The position numbers and the translations under genes are program-made. A stretch of 45,995 nt of DNA from Wenyingzhuangia sp. (GTDB taxonomy: Bacteria > Bacteroidota > Bacteroidia > Flavobacteriales > Flavobacteriaceae): contig JAHDFK010000012.1 in assembly GCA_020628175.1 (NCBI GenBank), forward strand, positions 1-45,995. The letters run 5' to 3'. The notes under the pieces were generated by a model. That model had not been told where the DNA came from. It searched no databases and saw nothing but the letters and a program-made list of their open reading frames with translations. Shown in pieces: positions 16,540 through 25,816 of this stretch; within the stretch, counting starts at the first letter, position 1; each line of letters opens with the position of its first letter.

Positions 16540-18201
16540 CTAAAAACTTAACAATTGCTCTGCATGTTCTAGTGCCGATTGTGATTTTTCTTTACCTCCC
16601 AACATTTCGGCTATTTCGTTGATTCTTTCTTTATGATCTAATTGATGTAAATGCGTAACTGTTTCGTTACCTTCTACTTGCTTATGCACTTTGTAATGCT
16701 GTGCTCCTTTTGAAGCTACTTGCGGCAAATGCGTAATGGTAATTACCTGCATGTTTTTTCCCATTTCTACCATCACATCTGCAATTTTGGTAGCTACATC
16801 TCCCGATACACCCGTATCTATTTCATCAAATAATATGGTTGGTAGGCTAACAAATTTTGATAAAATCATCTTTATTGCCAACATTACTCTCGATAATTCT
16901 CCTCCCGAAGCTACTTTCTTTAGCTCTCCAAAATCAGATCCTTTATTAGATGCCAATAAAAACGAAACTTCGTCAATTCCATATGCAGTAAAATTTGTAG
17001 GATTTGTGGTTAATGCTGCTTTAAATTGTGCATTTTCCATACCTAATTTGGCTAAAATTAACTCTAAATCCTTTTTAAGATTTTCTGTTACCGCTTTTCT
17101 ATTCTTCGATATTTTTTGAGCTAATTTAAGTGTTTTACTTTTTTGTTTTTCAACATTCACTTCCGCATTTGTCAATACATCGGCAGCATCTTCTACTTGG
17201 CTTACTTTTACAGACAAAGCTTCCCTTACCTCTAACAATTCTTTTAAAGTAGTTACAAAATGTTTCTTTTGTAAATCATACAGCAAAGTTAGCCTACTAT
17301 TCAAATTTTCTAAAGCTTCCGGATTCGCTTCTATTTTTTCTGTCTGCTTTTCTAATTCAAAAACCAAATCATCTAATTCAATTTTTAAACTCGAGGCACG
17401 CTTGTGTAAAGCATCAAATTCACCATCAAAAGAAGCAATTTTAGACAAAGAATTTTGTAACTGATGTAACTGCGCCTGAATACCTATTTCTTCTGCTATA
17501 GAAATTTGTAAACTATCTGATAAATTCACTGTTATATCTTCGGCATGCGACAACTTTTCTATCTCGGCTTCTAACACCTCAATTTCGTTATCTTCTTTCA
17601 ACTTAGCTGCTTCTAATTCCTTATATAAATGTAAATTGTACTCGTATTGTTGCTGTGCTTCTTGCTGATTTTCTTTTAAGCTTGCTAATTCTTTACTCGC
17701 CTTTTTATACGCTTGTAACGCTCCTTTATATTCTTGTAATAAATTGGTGTTTCCAGCCAAAGCATCTAATACATAATATTGATAATGCTTTTCTGACAAA
17801 GCCATTGTATTATGCTGCGAGTGTATGTCTAGCAAATACTCTTTTAACGCTTGTAACGCTTTTAAATTTACAGGTGTATCGTTTACAAAAGCTCTAGATT
17901 TACCGCTAGGTAATAATTCTCTTCTTACAATTGTAAGTGCTTCGTAATCTAAATCTAATCCTTCAAAAATAGTTTCTAATTGATATGACTTGATGTTAAA
18001 CTCAGCCTCAATAACACATTTTTTCTCTTTATCTTTTAAATTCGATAAGTCTGCCCTATTTCCTAAAACCAAACCTAAGGCTCCCAACAATATAGATTTT
18101 CCTGCTCCTGTTTCTCCTGTTATCACAGAATATCCATCAGAAAAATCGATATGTAACCTCTTGATCAAAGCATAATTTTGAACAGATAGTGATACTAGCA
18201 T
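16540..18201 (-). CDS. recN: DNA repair protein RecN
   Basis: SMC-like ATPase that acts at DNA double-strand breaks before RecA loading. The 553-residue protein has Walker A GETGAGKSILLGALG at residues about 29-43, long coiled coils from about 140 to 380 (for example EYNLHLYKELEAAKLKEDNE), the signature VASGGELSRVMLAIK and Walker B TILFDEIDTGVSG. Length and architecture are normal. It follows the DUF4835 gene by 17 bases. Confidence 0.97.
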   Translation of the reverse strand: MLVSLSVQNYALIKRLHIDFSDGYSVITGETGAGKSILLGALGLVLGNRADLSNLKDKEKKCVIEAEFNIKSYQLETIFEGLDLDYEALTIVRRELLPSGKSRAFVNDTPVNLKALQALKEYLLDIHSQHNTMALSEKHYQYYVLDALAGNTNLLQEYKGALQAYKKASKELASLKENQQEAQQQYEYNLHLYKELEAAKLKEDNEIEVLEAEIEKLSHAEDITVNLSDSLQISIAEEIGIQAQLHQLQNSLSKIASFDGEFDALHKRASSLKIELDDLVFELEKQTEKIEANPEALENLNSRLTLLYDLQKKHFVTTLKELLEVREALSVKVSQVEDAADVLTNAEVNVEKQKSKTLKLAQKISKNRKAVTENLKKDLELILAKLGMENAQFKAALTTNPTNFTAYGIDEVSFLLASNKGSDFGELKKVASGGELSRVMLAIKMILSKFVSLPTILFDEIDTGVSGDVATKIADVMVEMGKNMQVITITHLPQVASKGAQHYKVHKQVEGNETVTHLHQLDHKERINEIAEMLGGKEKSQSALEHAEQLLSF

Positions 18202-18218
18202 ATGTAAAATAGGGTATT

Positions 18219-19115
18219 TTAATTAGTGTAAATTAATTTCCACTTTTTAGAATTGTTCGATGAAACTTTTTTTAATACCGTTACTAAATCTGTGGTATTA
18301 ATGCCTCTATCTTTTCTGTAGATATTTACAATTTCATCCGACTTTGCATCTAATAACATTCGTAATAAAATATTATTAGGATTCTCATCGTAAATATCTT
18401 TCAAAGTCATTAAGTTTTTAAACAACTTACTTGCTGCCAACCTTTTATTTTGTTCAAAATCATCCAAACAATTGTAATGATACTTTAAAAACAACTTTCT
18501 AAAAGGTTCGTTACTATTAGTTAGTAACTGATCTATAAGTGTAAATCGAGTAACTTCTGTTCTGGTATTTTTCCATCCTATAGCTCCAGATTGTTGGGCC
18601 TGGTTTGCAATAGCTAATGCTTGTTTTAAATACACATCACTTTTTTCAAGATCAAACGTATTGGTATACAAGCCTATTATTAAATAACTATAATACGATA
18701 AAGTAGATACTAAATTTGATTCGAATAAATTTTCGTTGTAATTAATCGGTTGAAATTCGGTATACTGAAACGTAAATTTGTTGTCTTTATGATTTAATAT
18801 GGGTGTGTAATAACTAGAATTAAATACAGGTCTCGAAGCTTGTATCTGTATATTACCACTAAACGAATTGGTTCCCGATTGTTCGGTAATAGTAATCGTC
18901 ATGGCACTTTTGATACGTTCGTGCTCCTTAAAATCAATATCTGTCCACTCCGTTTCGTTTACAAACGATGTTAAAGCGTTTTCTAATGTTTTAAAAACCC
19001 TGTTATTAGAAACCGAAATTTGATCTGCATTTACAGTTACATTACAATTTAATTCTTGCGCAGTTACAGAGGTAACTACACCCAAAAAAACCAATAAAAC
19101 AAACTGTTTAAGCAT
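18219..19115 (-). CDS. DUF4835 family secreted protein
   Basis: A 298-residue protein with a signal peptide (MLKQFVLLVFLGVVTSVTAQ). The mature part ELNCNVTVNADQIS, then FVNETEWTDIDFKEHERIKS and SRPVFNSSYYTPILN, is the DUF4835 pattern found throughout Flavobacteriia at this very place between coaBC and recN. The function is not known; the protein is likely periplasmic or surface-associated. Its start overlaps the end of coaBC by 8 bases. Confidence 0.92.
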   Translation of the reverse strand: MLKQFVLLVFLGVVTSVTAQELNCNVTVNADQISVSNNRVFKTLENALTSFVNETEWTDIDFKEHERIKSAMTITITEQSGTNSFSGNIQIQASRPVFNSSYYTPILNHKDNKFTFQYTEFQPINYNENLFESNLVSTLSYYSYLIIGLYTNTFDLEKSDVYLKQALAIANQAQQSGAIGWKNTRTEVTRFTLIDQLLTNSNEPFRKLFLKYHYNCLDDFEQNKRLAASKLFKNLMTLKDIYDENPNNILLRMLLDAKSDEIVNIYRKDRGINTTDLVTVLKKVSSNNSKKWKLIYTN

Positions 19116-20319
19116 TTAATTTCTGAATAATAACGGTTAAAATATCATCTGCAACTTCTGATTTCGATTTCATGTCAAACTTCTTCATTTCGAAATCTTT
19201 ATCAATAATAGTAATTTTATTGGTATCTGTTGCAAAACCAGCACCTTTATCTCGTAAAGAATTTAAAACAATTAAATCTAAATTCTTCCTTTTTATCTTT
19301 CCTATAGCATTTTCTTCTTCATTATTCGTTTCTAAAGCAAAACCAACTAACAACTGATTTTGTTTGGCTACGCCTAAAGAAGCTAAAATATCTTTAGTAG
19401 GTGCTAATTCTATTTGAAGACTAGCATCTTTCTTTTTAATTTTTTGAGAAACAACAACAGCGGGTTTGTAATCTGCAACCGCCGCAGAACAAATAGCTAC
19501 ATCTACATGAGCATAATGTTCGTGACACGCCGTATACATATCTTCTGCCGAGACTACATCAATTCTTTTTACAAAAGAGTGTTGTACTTGCTGATGTGAA
19601 GGACCGGTTACCAAAATAACTTCGGCACCTAAATTCGCAGCTGTTTTTGCGATTTCAAATCCCATTTTACCTGAAGAGTGATTTCCAATAAAACGTACCG
19701 GATCAATGGCTTCGTAAGTAGGCCCTGCGGTAATTAATACTTTTTTCCCTTTTAAAGGAAGCTTTGCGTGGATGTCTTTTTCTATAAAAGCAACAATATC
19801 TTCTGGCTCTGCCAATCTTCCTTCTCCAACCAAACCACTTGCCAATTCTCCACTAGTTACAGGAATACATATATTTCCAAACGCTACTAATTTTTCTAAA
19901 CTATCTTTGGTAGAAGGGTGTTGGTACATGTCTAAATCCATTGCAGGTGCAAAATAGACTGGGCATTTGGCAGATAAATAGGTAGCTAATAGTAAATTAT
20001 CGCACACACCGTTGGTCATTTTTGCCATGGTATTTGCAGTAGCTGGCGCTATCAACATAATATCTGCCCACAAACCTAAATCAACATGATTGTTCCAAAC
20101 CGCATTTTCATCTTCTTCACTATAAAATGTAGAATGAACTGGGTTTTTAGATAATGTTGAAAGAGTTAAGGGGGTTATAAAATCTTTAGAAGCAGGTGTT
20201 TGTACAACTTGTACTTCTGCACCTGCTTTTATAAATTGTCTTACCAAATGGGCTGTTTTATATGCTGCAATACCTGCGCTAACCCCTAATAAAACTTTTT
20301 TCCCATTTAATACGCTCAT
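19108..20319 (-). CDS. coaBC: Bifunctional phosphopantothenoylcysteine decarboxylase / phosphopantothenate-cysteine ligase
   Basis: Two successive steps of coenzyme A synthesis in one 403-residue protein. The N-terminal CoaC flavoprotein domain starts KKVLLGVSAGIAAYKTAHLV, with the FMN-binding and catalytic region NHVDLGLWADIMLIAPATAN (active-site His) and PAMDLDMY. The C-terminal CoaB domain starts KKVLITAGPTYEAIDPVRFI, with GNHSSGKMGFEIA and AAVADYKP, the ligase signatures. Tightly packed between rpoZ and the DUF4835 gene. Confidence 0.97.
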   Translation of the reverse strand: MSVLNGKKVLLGVSAGIAAYKTAHLVRQFIKAGAEVQVVQTPASKDFITPLTLSTLSKNPVHSTFYSEEDENAVWNNHVDLGLWADIMLIAPATANTMAKMTNGVCDNLLLATYLSAKCPVYFAPAMDLDMYQHPSTKDSLEKLVAFGNICIPVTSGELASGLVGEGRLAEPEDIVAFIEKDIHAKLPLKGKKVLITAGPTYEAIDPVRFIGNHSSGKMGFEIAKTAANLGAEVILVTGPSHQQVQHSFVKRIDVVSAEDMYTACHEHYAHVDVAICSAAVADYKPAVVVSQKIKKKDASLQIELAPTKDILASLGVAKQNQLLVGFALETNNEEENAIGKIKRKNLDLIVLNSLRDKGAGFATDTNKITIIDKDFEMKKFDMKSKSEVADDILTVIIQKLNA

Positions 20320-20325
20320 AAAAAA

Positions 20326-20646
20326 CTACTCTTGTTCTGGTTTTCTATGGTATACTTTTCCTGCCAACCACTCTTCTACAGCAATAGCATGTGGCTTTGG
20401 TAATTTTTCGTAAAACTTAGATACTTCAATTTGCTCTTTGTTTTCGAAAACTTCTTCTAAACTATCGTTAAACGTAGCAAACTCGTCTAATTTATCTACC
20501 AATTCTTTCTTTAAGTCACTACCTATTTGCGTAGCTCTTTGAGAAATAATAGAAATTGCCTCATAAATATTCTGAGTTGGTTCTTCTACCTTTGCTTTGT
20601 TGTAAGTAACGGTAGATAACGGAGCTTCTGTTTTTTTATAATCCAT
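20326..20646 (-). CDS. rpoZ: DNA-directed RNA polymerase omega subunit
   Basis: A 106-residue protein with the omega core around residues 25-95: NIYEAISIISQRATQIGSDLKKELVDKLDEF, where the SxRAxQI helix is the recognised omega motif. The C-terminal VEEWLAGKVYHRKPEQE is typical of Bacteroidota omega. It assists RNA polymerase assembly. The gene lies between bamD and coaBC, the standard place for rpoZ in this group. Confidence 0.92.
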   Translation of the reverse strand: MDYKKTEAPLSTVTYNKAKVEEPTQNIYEAISIISQRATQIGSDLKKELVDKLDEFATFNDSLEEVFENKEQIEVSKFYEKLPKPHAIAVEEWLAGKVYHRKPEQE

Positions 20647-20663
20647 AATAGTATATAATTATA

Positions 20664-21479
20664 TTATTTGTTCTGTTCTGTGTATTGATGTTGTATTGCT
20701 ACAAGTTTTTCGTGCATCGACTCGGCTTCTTTCATAAATGAAGAATTCGGAAATGCTTTTTTAAATCGATTAAAGATTTTTATATCTTCTATAGTTCTTG
20801 CCTTTTTCTTACTAGCAATACTATTTGTCGCTAATTGATATCCTGATTTTAACTTGTAAAACATAGCTTCTTCTTTATAAGAAGTCCCTAAATGATCTAA
20901 AATAACATTATCAAATGCTTTGATTGCAGATTTGTAATACCCTATTTTGTAATACTGCTTTGCAATTTCAAAATCTTTTTTCTCTAATTTATGATTCAAT
21001 TCTTTAATTCTCTTATTAGCATCTGCTACTTTTGGAGAACTTGCATTTAAATCTATAAAATTCTGATAAGCACTAATTGCATTTTGAGTTTCTGTTTGTG
21101 TAACACTGTATTTCGGAGATAAAAAATAATAACTTTCTGCTATTCTAAAATACGCATTCCCAATTTCAGTACTCTCAGGAAATCTTTTGATAAATTTCTC
21201 ATAATAATATACAGCTGTCGTATAGTCTTTTTCTTTAAAGTGACTATCTGCTAATCGAAACGTAATTACTTCTGATTGAGGTTTACTAGCATAAGGTGTT
21301 TCCACCAACTCATAAAAACGAATCGCAGTGTCGTACTCACCTTCGTTGTATAATTTGTTTGCTAAAGTGTATCTATCTTTTGTTGTTCCTCTATTAAATA
21401 CTTTGTTATAACGTCCGCATGAAACGCATACAAAAGCAATTAAAAAATAAACGATACTATACTTGTAAACTCTTGTCAT
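20664..21479 (-). CDS. bamD: Outer-membrane assembly lipoprotein BamD
   Basis: Part of the BAM complex that folds outer-membrane proteins. The 271-residue protein starts with a lipoprotein signal ending CVSC, with the lipidated Cys at residue 21. TPR-like repeats follow: YTLANKLYNEGEYDTAIRFY, YTTAVYYYEKFIKRFPES and AYFRIAESYYFLSPKYS. The pattern of YYYEKFIKRFP and the LSPKYS..QTET insertion are BamD signatures. Lies between dapA and rpoZ with short gaps. Confidence 0.94.
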   Translation of the reverse strand: MTRVYKYSIVYFLIAFVCVSCGRYNKVFNRGTTKDRYTLANKLYNEGEYDTAIRFYELVETPYASKPQSEVITFRLADSHFKEKDYTTAVYYYEKFIKRFPESTEIGNAYFRIAESYYFLSPKYSVTQTETQNAISAYQNFIDLNASSPKVADANKRIKELNHKLEKKDFEIAKQYYKIGYYKSAIKAFDNVILDHLGTSYKEEAMFYKLKSGYQLATNSIASKKKARTIEDIKIFNRFKKAFPNSSFMKEAESMHEKLVAIQHQYTEQNK

Positions 21480-21488
21480 ATACTTTTT

Positions 21489-22373
21489 TTAAGAAGCAAC
21501 GTAGAACGCTTCTACAAATTGCCTCAACTCTAATTTTAATTCGTTGGTAGCCTCTACTAAAGGTAGCCTAACGCTTGCGCTTGACATTCCTAAAATTTCT
21601 AACAAAGCTTTTACTCCAACAGGATTCCCTTCTTTAAATATCAAATCAATACTATCTTGTAATCTGTACTGTGTGCTAAATGCTTTTTTCGCTTTGTCTA
21701 ACAAACCTAAACGTATCATATGAGAAAACTCTCCTGGTAACGCTTGTCCTATTACAGAAATTACTCCTGCTCCTCCTGCCAATGTTATAGGCAATGCCAT
21801 CACATCATCTCCAGAAATTACTAAAAACTCTTTAGGTACAAGTTTAATTAATTTTAACGCTTGTTCCATATCTCCTTTGGCCTCTTTTACACCAATAATA
21901 TTGTCTATTTCGGCCAATCGAGCTACAGTTTCTGGCAACACATTAGAACTTGTTCTACCAGGTACGTTGTATAAAATTACATCTACTGGACAAGCCGCTG
22001 CTACGGCTTTGTAATGCTGGTAAATACCTTCTTGCGAAGGTTTGTTATAATAAGGCGACACCGATAAAATTGCATCAACTCCCGTAAAGTCAGTTTGCTT
22101 AATATCTTCAACAATTGCACGTGTATTATTTCCTCCAATACCCAAAACAATTGGTAATCTTCCTGCGTTGGTTTCGATAATTGTAGATTTTACCAATGCT
22201 CTCTCTTCTTTTGTTAAAGTTACCGCTTCTGCAGTGGTTCCTAAAACTACAAGATATTCTATGGCATTGTCTATCTGAAATTCAACCAAGTTTTGTAAAG
22301 CTTGAACATCAACATTTCCATCATTATCAAAAGGGGTTACCAATGCAACACCTGTTCCTAAAAAATTACTCAT
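21489..22373 (-). CDS. dapA: 4-hydroxy-tetrahydrodipicolinate synthase
   Basis: Condenses pyruvate with aspartate semialdehyde, the first committed step to diaminopimelate and lysine. The 294-residue TIM barrel has [26 protein letters not shown], the YNVPGRTS loop with its catalytic Tyr, and the Schiff-base Lys in [10 protein letters not shown]. Length is normal. A promoter element lies 38 bases upstream. dapF is close by on the other strand (24475), so two steps of the pathway are in this window. Confidence 0.97.
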   Translation of the reverse strand: MSNFLGTGVALVTPFDNDGNVDVQALQNLVEFQIDNAIEYLVVLGTTAEAVTLTKEERALVKSTIIETNAGRLPIVLGIGGNNTRAIVEDIKQTDFTGVDAILSVSPYYNKPSQEGIYQHYKAVAAACPVDVILYNVPGRTSSNVLPETVARLAEIDNIIGVKEAKGDMEQALKLIKLVPKEFLVISGDDVMALPITLAGGAGVISVIGQALPGEFSHMIRLGLLDKAKKAFSTQYRLQDSIDLIFKEGNPVGVKALLEILGMSSASVRLPLVEATNELKLELRQFVEAFYVAS

Positions 22374-22410
22374 CCTTTATTTATGCTCTATTAATAATTG
22401 TGCTAGCCCG

Positions 22411-22418
22411 CAAATTTA
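22411..22418 (-). promoter_or_regulatory. -7 element TAAATTTG upstream of dapA
   Basis: On the minus strand TAAATTTG matches TAnnTTTG, 38 bases before the dapA start. It is a good candidate promoter for the dapA-bamD-rpoZ-coaBC run. Confidence 0.55.
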
Positions 22419-22535
22419 GTGTTTTATTTATAGAAAATCTACTTAAAATACTTCGCACACCAACAAACTATAATATTTTAACATATATAAAGGATGCGTA
22501 TTTTTTTTAGCAGTACTTATACGTAAATACGTAGA

Positions 22536-23918
22536 TTACCACCCTCTAGAAAATGTTTCTCTTTCTCCGTTTAAATTAATTACAACCAATTTATTAATAT
22601 CCTCAAATTTTGTAATTACTGTCTTAATTTTTTCCACATCGTTTAAAGTGGTTAAAGCATAATTGTTAACCGATACAATGATATACCCTGGCTTTATTCC
22701 TAGCTTTTGTAAATCTTTGTTCTCAATTTTCGATACTTTAAGACCATTTAAATACTCTAATCCTTTTTTCTCTGCTGCTTTTAATTCTTTAAATTCAATT
22801 CCAAAAGCTTCTGTAATTAGTTCGCTTATTTCAGATAATTGCACACGTACTACTTTTTCTTCTCCGTCTCTATCTAAAGTTACAGCTACAGTGTCTCCGG
22901 GTCTTTTTGCAATTAACTGTCCTACCAAATCAGAAAATTTATGAATTTTAACAGCATTAATTTTCTTTATCACATCTCCAGCTTCAATTCCAGCTTTGTC
23001 TGCTCCTGTTCCTTTCGATACATCCGATACAAATACTCCATCAATATCTTTTTTTGGATGTGTAGAAATTCCTAAAACAGCTTTTTTAACAGAACCACTT
23101 TCCATTAAATCTTCTACAATACGCTTGGCAATATTAGAGGGCACTGCAAAAGAATATCCTATAAAAGAACCCGTTTGCGATGAAATAGCGGTATTGATAC
23201 CTATCAATTCTCCACGCGTATTTACCAAAGCACCTCCACTGTTACCTGGGTTCACCGCAGCATCTGTCTGAATAAAAGATTCTATATTTTTATTTCCTTC
23301 TAAATCTCTCCCTTTTGCACTAATAATACCTGCCGTAACTGTAGATGTTAAGTTGTAAGGGTTTCCTACTGCCAATACCCATTCTCCAATTTTAGATACA
23401 TCCGAATCGCCAAAGGTTACAAAAGGCAATTCTTCGGCATCTATTTTTAACAAGGCAATATCATTGGCTTTGTCTGTACCGATAAGCTCTGCAATGTATT
23501 TTTTCTGATTATTTAAACTAATCTCTATTTCGCTTGCATTGTCTATTACATGATTGTTTGTAATAATATAACCATCTGGAGAAATAATAACACCACTCCC
23601 CGTACCTACACGCTCGTATTTTCTCCCCCCATGTCCACGCCCAAAAAACAATTCAGCAAACGGATCTTGTTGTACACCAACAGCTGTGTTTTTAACGTGT
23701 ACTACGGCATTAACTGTTGCTTCGGCTGCAGTTGTAAAATCTGTCATTTTTTCAGCAGCAACTAACGGGGTAGTATTTATTGTTTGTACAGGGTATTGCT
23801 GCACATATGCTGCTTGCTTTTGTACTGCCTCTTTAGGCTTTATGAAAGCATTATATAAATTAATAGACACAAAACCTCCTAATAAGGCTATTCCAAACAT
23901 TTTAAAATTCTGTTTCAT
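22536..23918 (-). CDS. HtrA/DegP-type periplasmic serine protease (Do family)
   Basis: Envelope quality-control protease and chaperone, 460 residues from the ATG at 23918. An N-terminal hydrophobic helix (FGIALLGGFVSINLYNAF) serves as signal or anchor. The trypsin-like domain has the His in ITNNHVIDNA, the Asp in ANDIALLKID and the Ser in NPGNSGGALVN. Two PDZ domains follow, the first at GVFVSDVSKGTGADKAGIEA and the second at LNGLKVSKIENKDLQKLGIKPG. A glycine/arginine-rich flexible loop (FFGRGHGGRKYERVG) resembles the regulatory loop LA. I did not use the longer frame to 23981 because it adds residues before the signal helix. Confidence 0.95.
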   Translation of the reverse strand: MKQNFKMFGIALLGGFVSINLYNAFIKPKEAVQKQAAYVQQYPVQTINTTPLVAAEKMTDFTTAAEATVNAVVHVKNTAVGVQQDPFAELFFGRGHGGRKYERVGTGSGVIISPDGYIITNNHVIDNASEIEISLNNQKKYIAELIGTDKANDIALLKIDAEELPFVTFGDSDVSKIGEWVLAVGNPYNLTSTVTAGIISAKGRDLEGNKNIESFIQTDAAVNPGNSGGALVNTRGELIGINTAISSQTGSFIGYSFAVPSNIAKRIVEDLMESGSVKKAVLGISTHPKKDIDGVFVSDVSKGTGADKAGIEAGDVIKKINAVKIHKFSDLVGQLIAKRPGDTVAVTLDRDGEEKVVRVQLSEISELITEAFGIEFKELKAAEKKGLEYLNGLKVSKIENKDLQKLGIKPGYIIVSVNNYALTTLNDVEKIKTVITKFEDINKLVVINLNGERETFSRGW

Positions 23919-24027
23919 GTTTTGATATATTTTATTTTCTCTTATGCTAATTTTCAAAAACTGTGCCATTACACACATCACAAAAACCTACAAAAACACT
24001 AACAACTGAAAAACAACAACTTAAGTT

Positions 24028-24378
24028 TTATTTTTTCTTTTTTACTCCAAATAACGATTGCAATACAGACTGTAAAACAGACAATAATAAGCTAAAGATT
24101 AGAGCCATCAATAAATTACTTACCGTAAAACCATCTATAAAATAAGCTCCTAACACAATAATAAACGCATTGATAACTAATAAAAATACCCCCAGAGTTA
24201 CAATGGTAATAGGTAATGTTAAAATTACCAAAATAGGCTTTACAAGCACATTTAAAATACTCAATACTAGTGCTACACAAATACCTGTTAGCAAACTATC
24301 TACCTGCACACCTGGTAAAGTATAAGCTAGTATCATAACAGCAATAGCACTCACAACAACTCTAAGTAAATAATTCAT
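24028..24378 (-). CDS. Phage holin superfamily IV-like small membrane protein
   Basis: A 116-residue protein made of four hydrophobic segments (MNYLLRVVVSAIAVMILAYT, LLTGICVALVLSILNVLVKP, the ITLPITIVTLGVFLLVINAF region, VSNLLMALIFSLLLSVLQSV) with a basic C-terminal tail (FGVKKKK). This is the pattern of the Phage_holin_4_2 family, which is common and chromosomal in bacteria and normally not of phage origin; function is unknown. The ATG at 24378 begins the first membrane helix. It is divergent from dapF. Confidence 0.9.
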   Translation of the reverse strand: MNYLLRVVVSAIAVMILAYTLPGVQVDSLLTGICVALVLSILNVLVKPILVILTLPITIVTLGVFLLVINAFIIVLGAYFIDGFTVSNLLMALIFSLLLSVLQSVLQSLFGVKKKK

Positions 24379-24450
24379 ATAATTAAATTTAACGATGGAT
24401 GAAAATTTGTACAAAAAAACAGCAATCATTACTTCGATTTATTTTCTTTG

Positions 24451-24458
24451 TACTTTTG
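24451..24458 (+). promoter_or_regulatory. -7 element TACTTTTG upstream of dapF
   Basis: TACTTTTG matches TAnnTTTG, 16 bases before the dapF ATG. The short distance implies a very short leader. Confidence 0.5.
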
Positions 24459-24474
24459 TAGTACAATATAATAA

Positions 24475-25266
24475 ATGTCAATGGATTTTACTTTTTACAA
24501 ATACCAAGGAACAGGAAACGATTTCGTAATTATAGACAATAGAGATTTAAGCTTTCCGCAAGAAAACACAAAACTCGTACACTTTTTGTGTGATCGCCGT
24601 TTTGGTATAGGAGCAGATGGGTTAATGTTATTAAATCCGTCAGACAAATACGACTTTACCATGGTGTACTACAATTCTGACGGAACAGAAAGTACTATGT
24701 GTGGTAACGGAGGAAGATGCTTGGTTGCTTTTGCACACAAACTCGGTATTTTTGAAAAAGAAACTACTTTTGACGCAGTAGACGGCTTACATTATGCCGC
24801 TTACGAAAATGGTATTACCAATTTACAAATGATTGATGTAAACACCGTTGAAGTACACAACAACCATTGTTTTTTAAACACAGGATCTCCTCATCATGTA
24901 GAAAAAGTTACAAATATTGGTACTTTAGATGTAAAAAACAGAGGTTCTGAAATTCGTTATGGAGCTCCCTATTTTGAAGAAGGGACAAATGTAAATTTTG
25001 TAGAACCTTTAGAAAACAATACGTTTAGAGTAAGAACCTACGAAAGAGGTGTAGAAAACGAAACACTTGCTTGTGGTACAGGTGTTACTGCCGTTGCCAT
25101 AGCCATGTACGAACAAAAACATACCGAAAGTACCAAAATACCTTTACTAGTTGAAGGAGGAGAACTAGAAGTATCTTTTGAGCCTACAACAGAAGGATAT
25201 AAAAACGTATTCTTAAAAGGACCTGCTACTTTTGTATTTAAAGGAAACATTAGTTATGCACTCTAA
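24475..25266 (+). CDS. dapF: Diaminopimelate epimerase
   Basis: Converts LL- to meso-diaminopimelate for peptidoglycan and lysine. The 263-residue protein starts MSMDFTFYKYQGTGNDFVII. The two catalytic cysteines are in STMCGNGGRC and ETLACGTGVTAVA, and the GTNVNFVEP segment is also characteristic. The start could be two codons further in (MDFTF). The next gene overlaps its end by 11 bases. Confidence 0.97.
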   Translation: MSMDFTFYKYQGTGNDFVIIDNRDLSFPQENTKLVHFLCDRRFGIGADGLMLLNPSDKYDFTMVYYNSDGTESTMCGNGGRCLVAFAHKLGIFEKETTFDAVDGLHYAAYENGITNLQMIDVNTVEVHNNHCFLNTGSPHHVEKVTNIGTLDVKNRGSEIRYGAPYFEEGTNVNFVEPLENNTFRVRTYERGVENETLACGTGVTAVAIAMYEQKHTESTKIPLLVEGGELEVSFEPTTEGYKNVFLKGPATFVFKGNISYAL

Positions 25267-25783
25267 ACTTATTGGAAAACTTGTAAAACTACGTGCTTTA
25301 GAACCCGAAGATATCGATGTTTTATACGCAATAGAAAACAACGAATTGTATTGGGAAATTAGCGGTACGCAAACTCCCTATGCAAAACACGTATTACAAC
25401 AGTACATTGCCAATAGCCATTTAGATATTTATGAAGCAAAACAACTCCGATTTGTGATTGAAAACAATACATCGGACATTGTAGGTTTGGTTGATTTATT
25501 TGATTTTAACCCGCAACACTTACGATGTGGCGTCGGTATTTTAATAGTACCCGAGTTTTCTAGAAACGGATACGCTTTTGAGACACTTTCGCTATTAAAA
25601 ACTTACGCCTTTACACAACTCAACCTACAACAACTCTATGCCAATGTAGGTGTAGACAACACGAAAAGCTTGCGCCTTTTCGAAAAATTAGGTTATACAC
25701 AAATTGGAGTTCGTAAAAACTGGATTTTAAGCAATAACGAATTTAAAGATGTTGCTTTTTTTCAATTATTAGCCAATTCTTAA
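25256..25783 (+). CDS. GNAT family N-acetyltransferase (RimJ/RimL-like)
   Basis: A 175-residue acetyltransferase. It begins MHSKLIGKLVKLRALEPEDID and has GVGILIVPEFSRNGYAFETL, the acetyl-CoA binding region, then LYANVGVDNTKSLRLFEKLGY, the common GNAT_3 ending. The target may be a protein N-terminus, an amino acid or an antibiotic. The start at 25256 (11 bases inside dapF) fits the domain better than the TTG at 25232. It lies in a dapF-GNAT-mltG run. Confidence 0.9.
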   Translation: MHSKLIGKLVKLRALEPEDIDVLYAIENNELYWEISGTQTPYAKHVLQQYIANSHLDIYEAKQLRFVIENNTSDIVGLVDLFDFNPQHLRCGVGILIVPEFSRNGYAFETLSLLKTYAFTQLNLQQLYANVGVDNTKSLRLFEKLGYTQIGVRKNWILSNNEFKDVAFFQLLANS

Positions 25784-25816
25784 TACACAAATACTCATCT
25801 TTCGCTACTCTTTTCC

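Noticed and set aside
24028..24378. Evidence of a prophage from the holin-like protein
   Set aside because: The family is chromosomal and widespread in non-phage settings, and no other phage gene is nearby.
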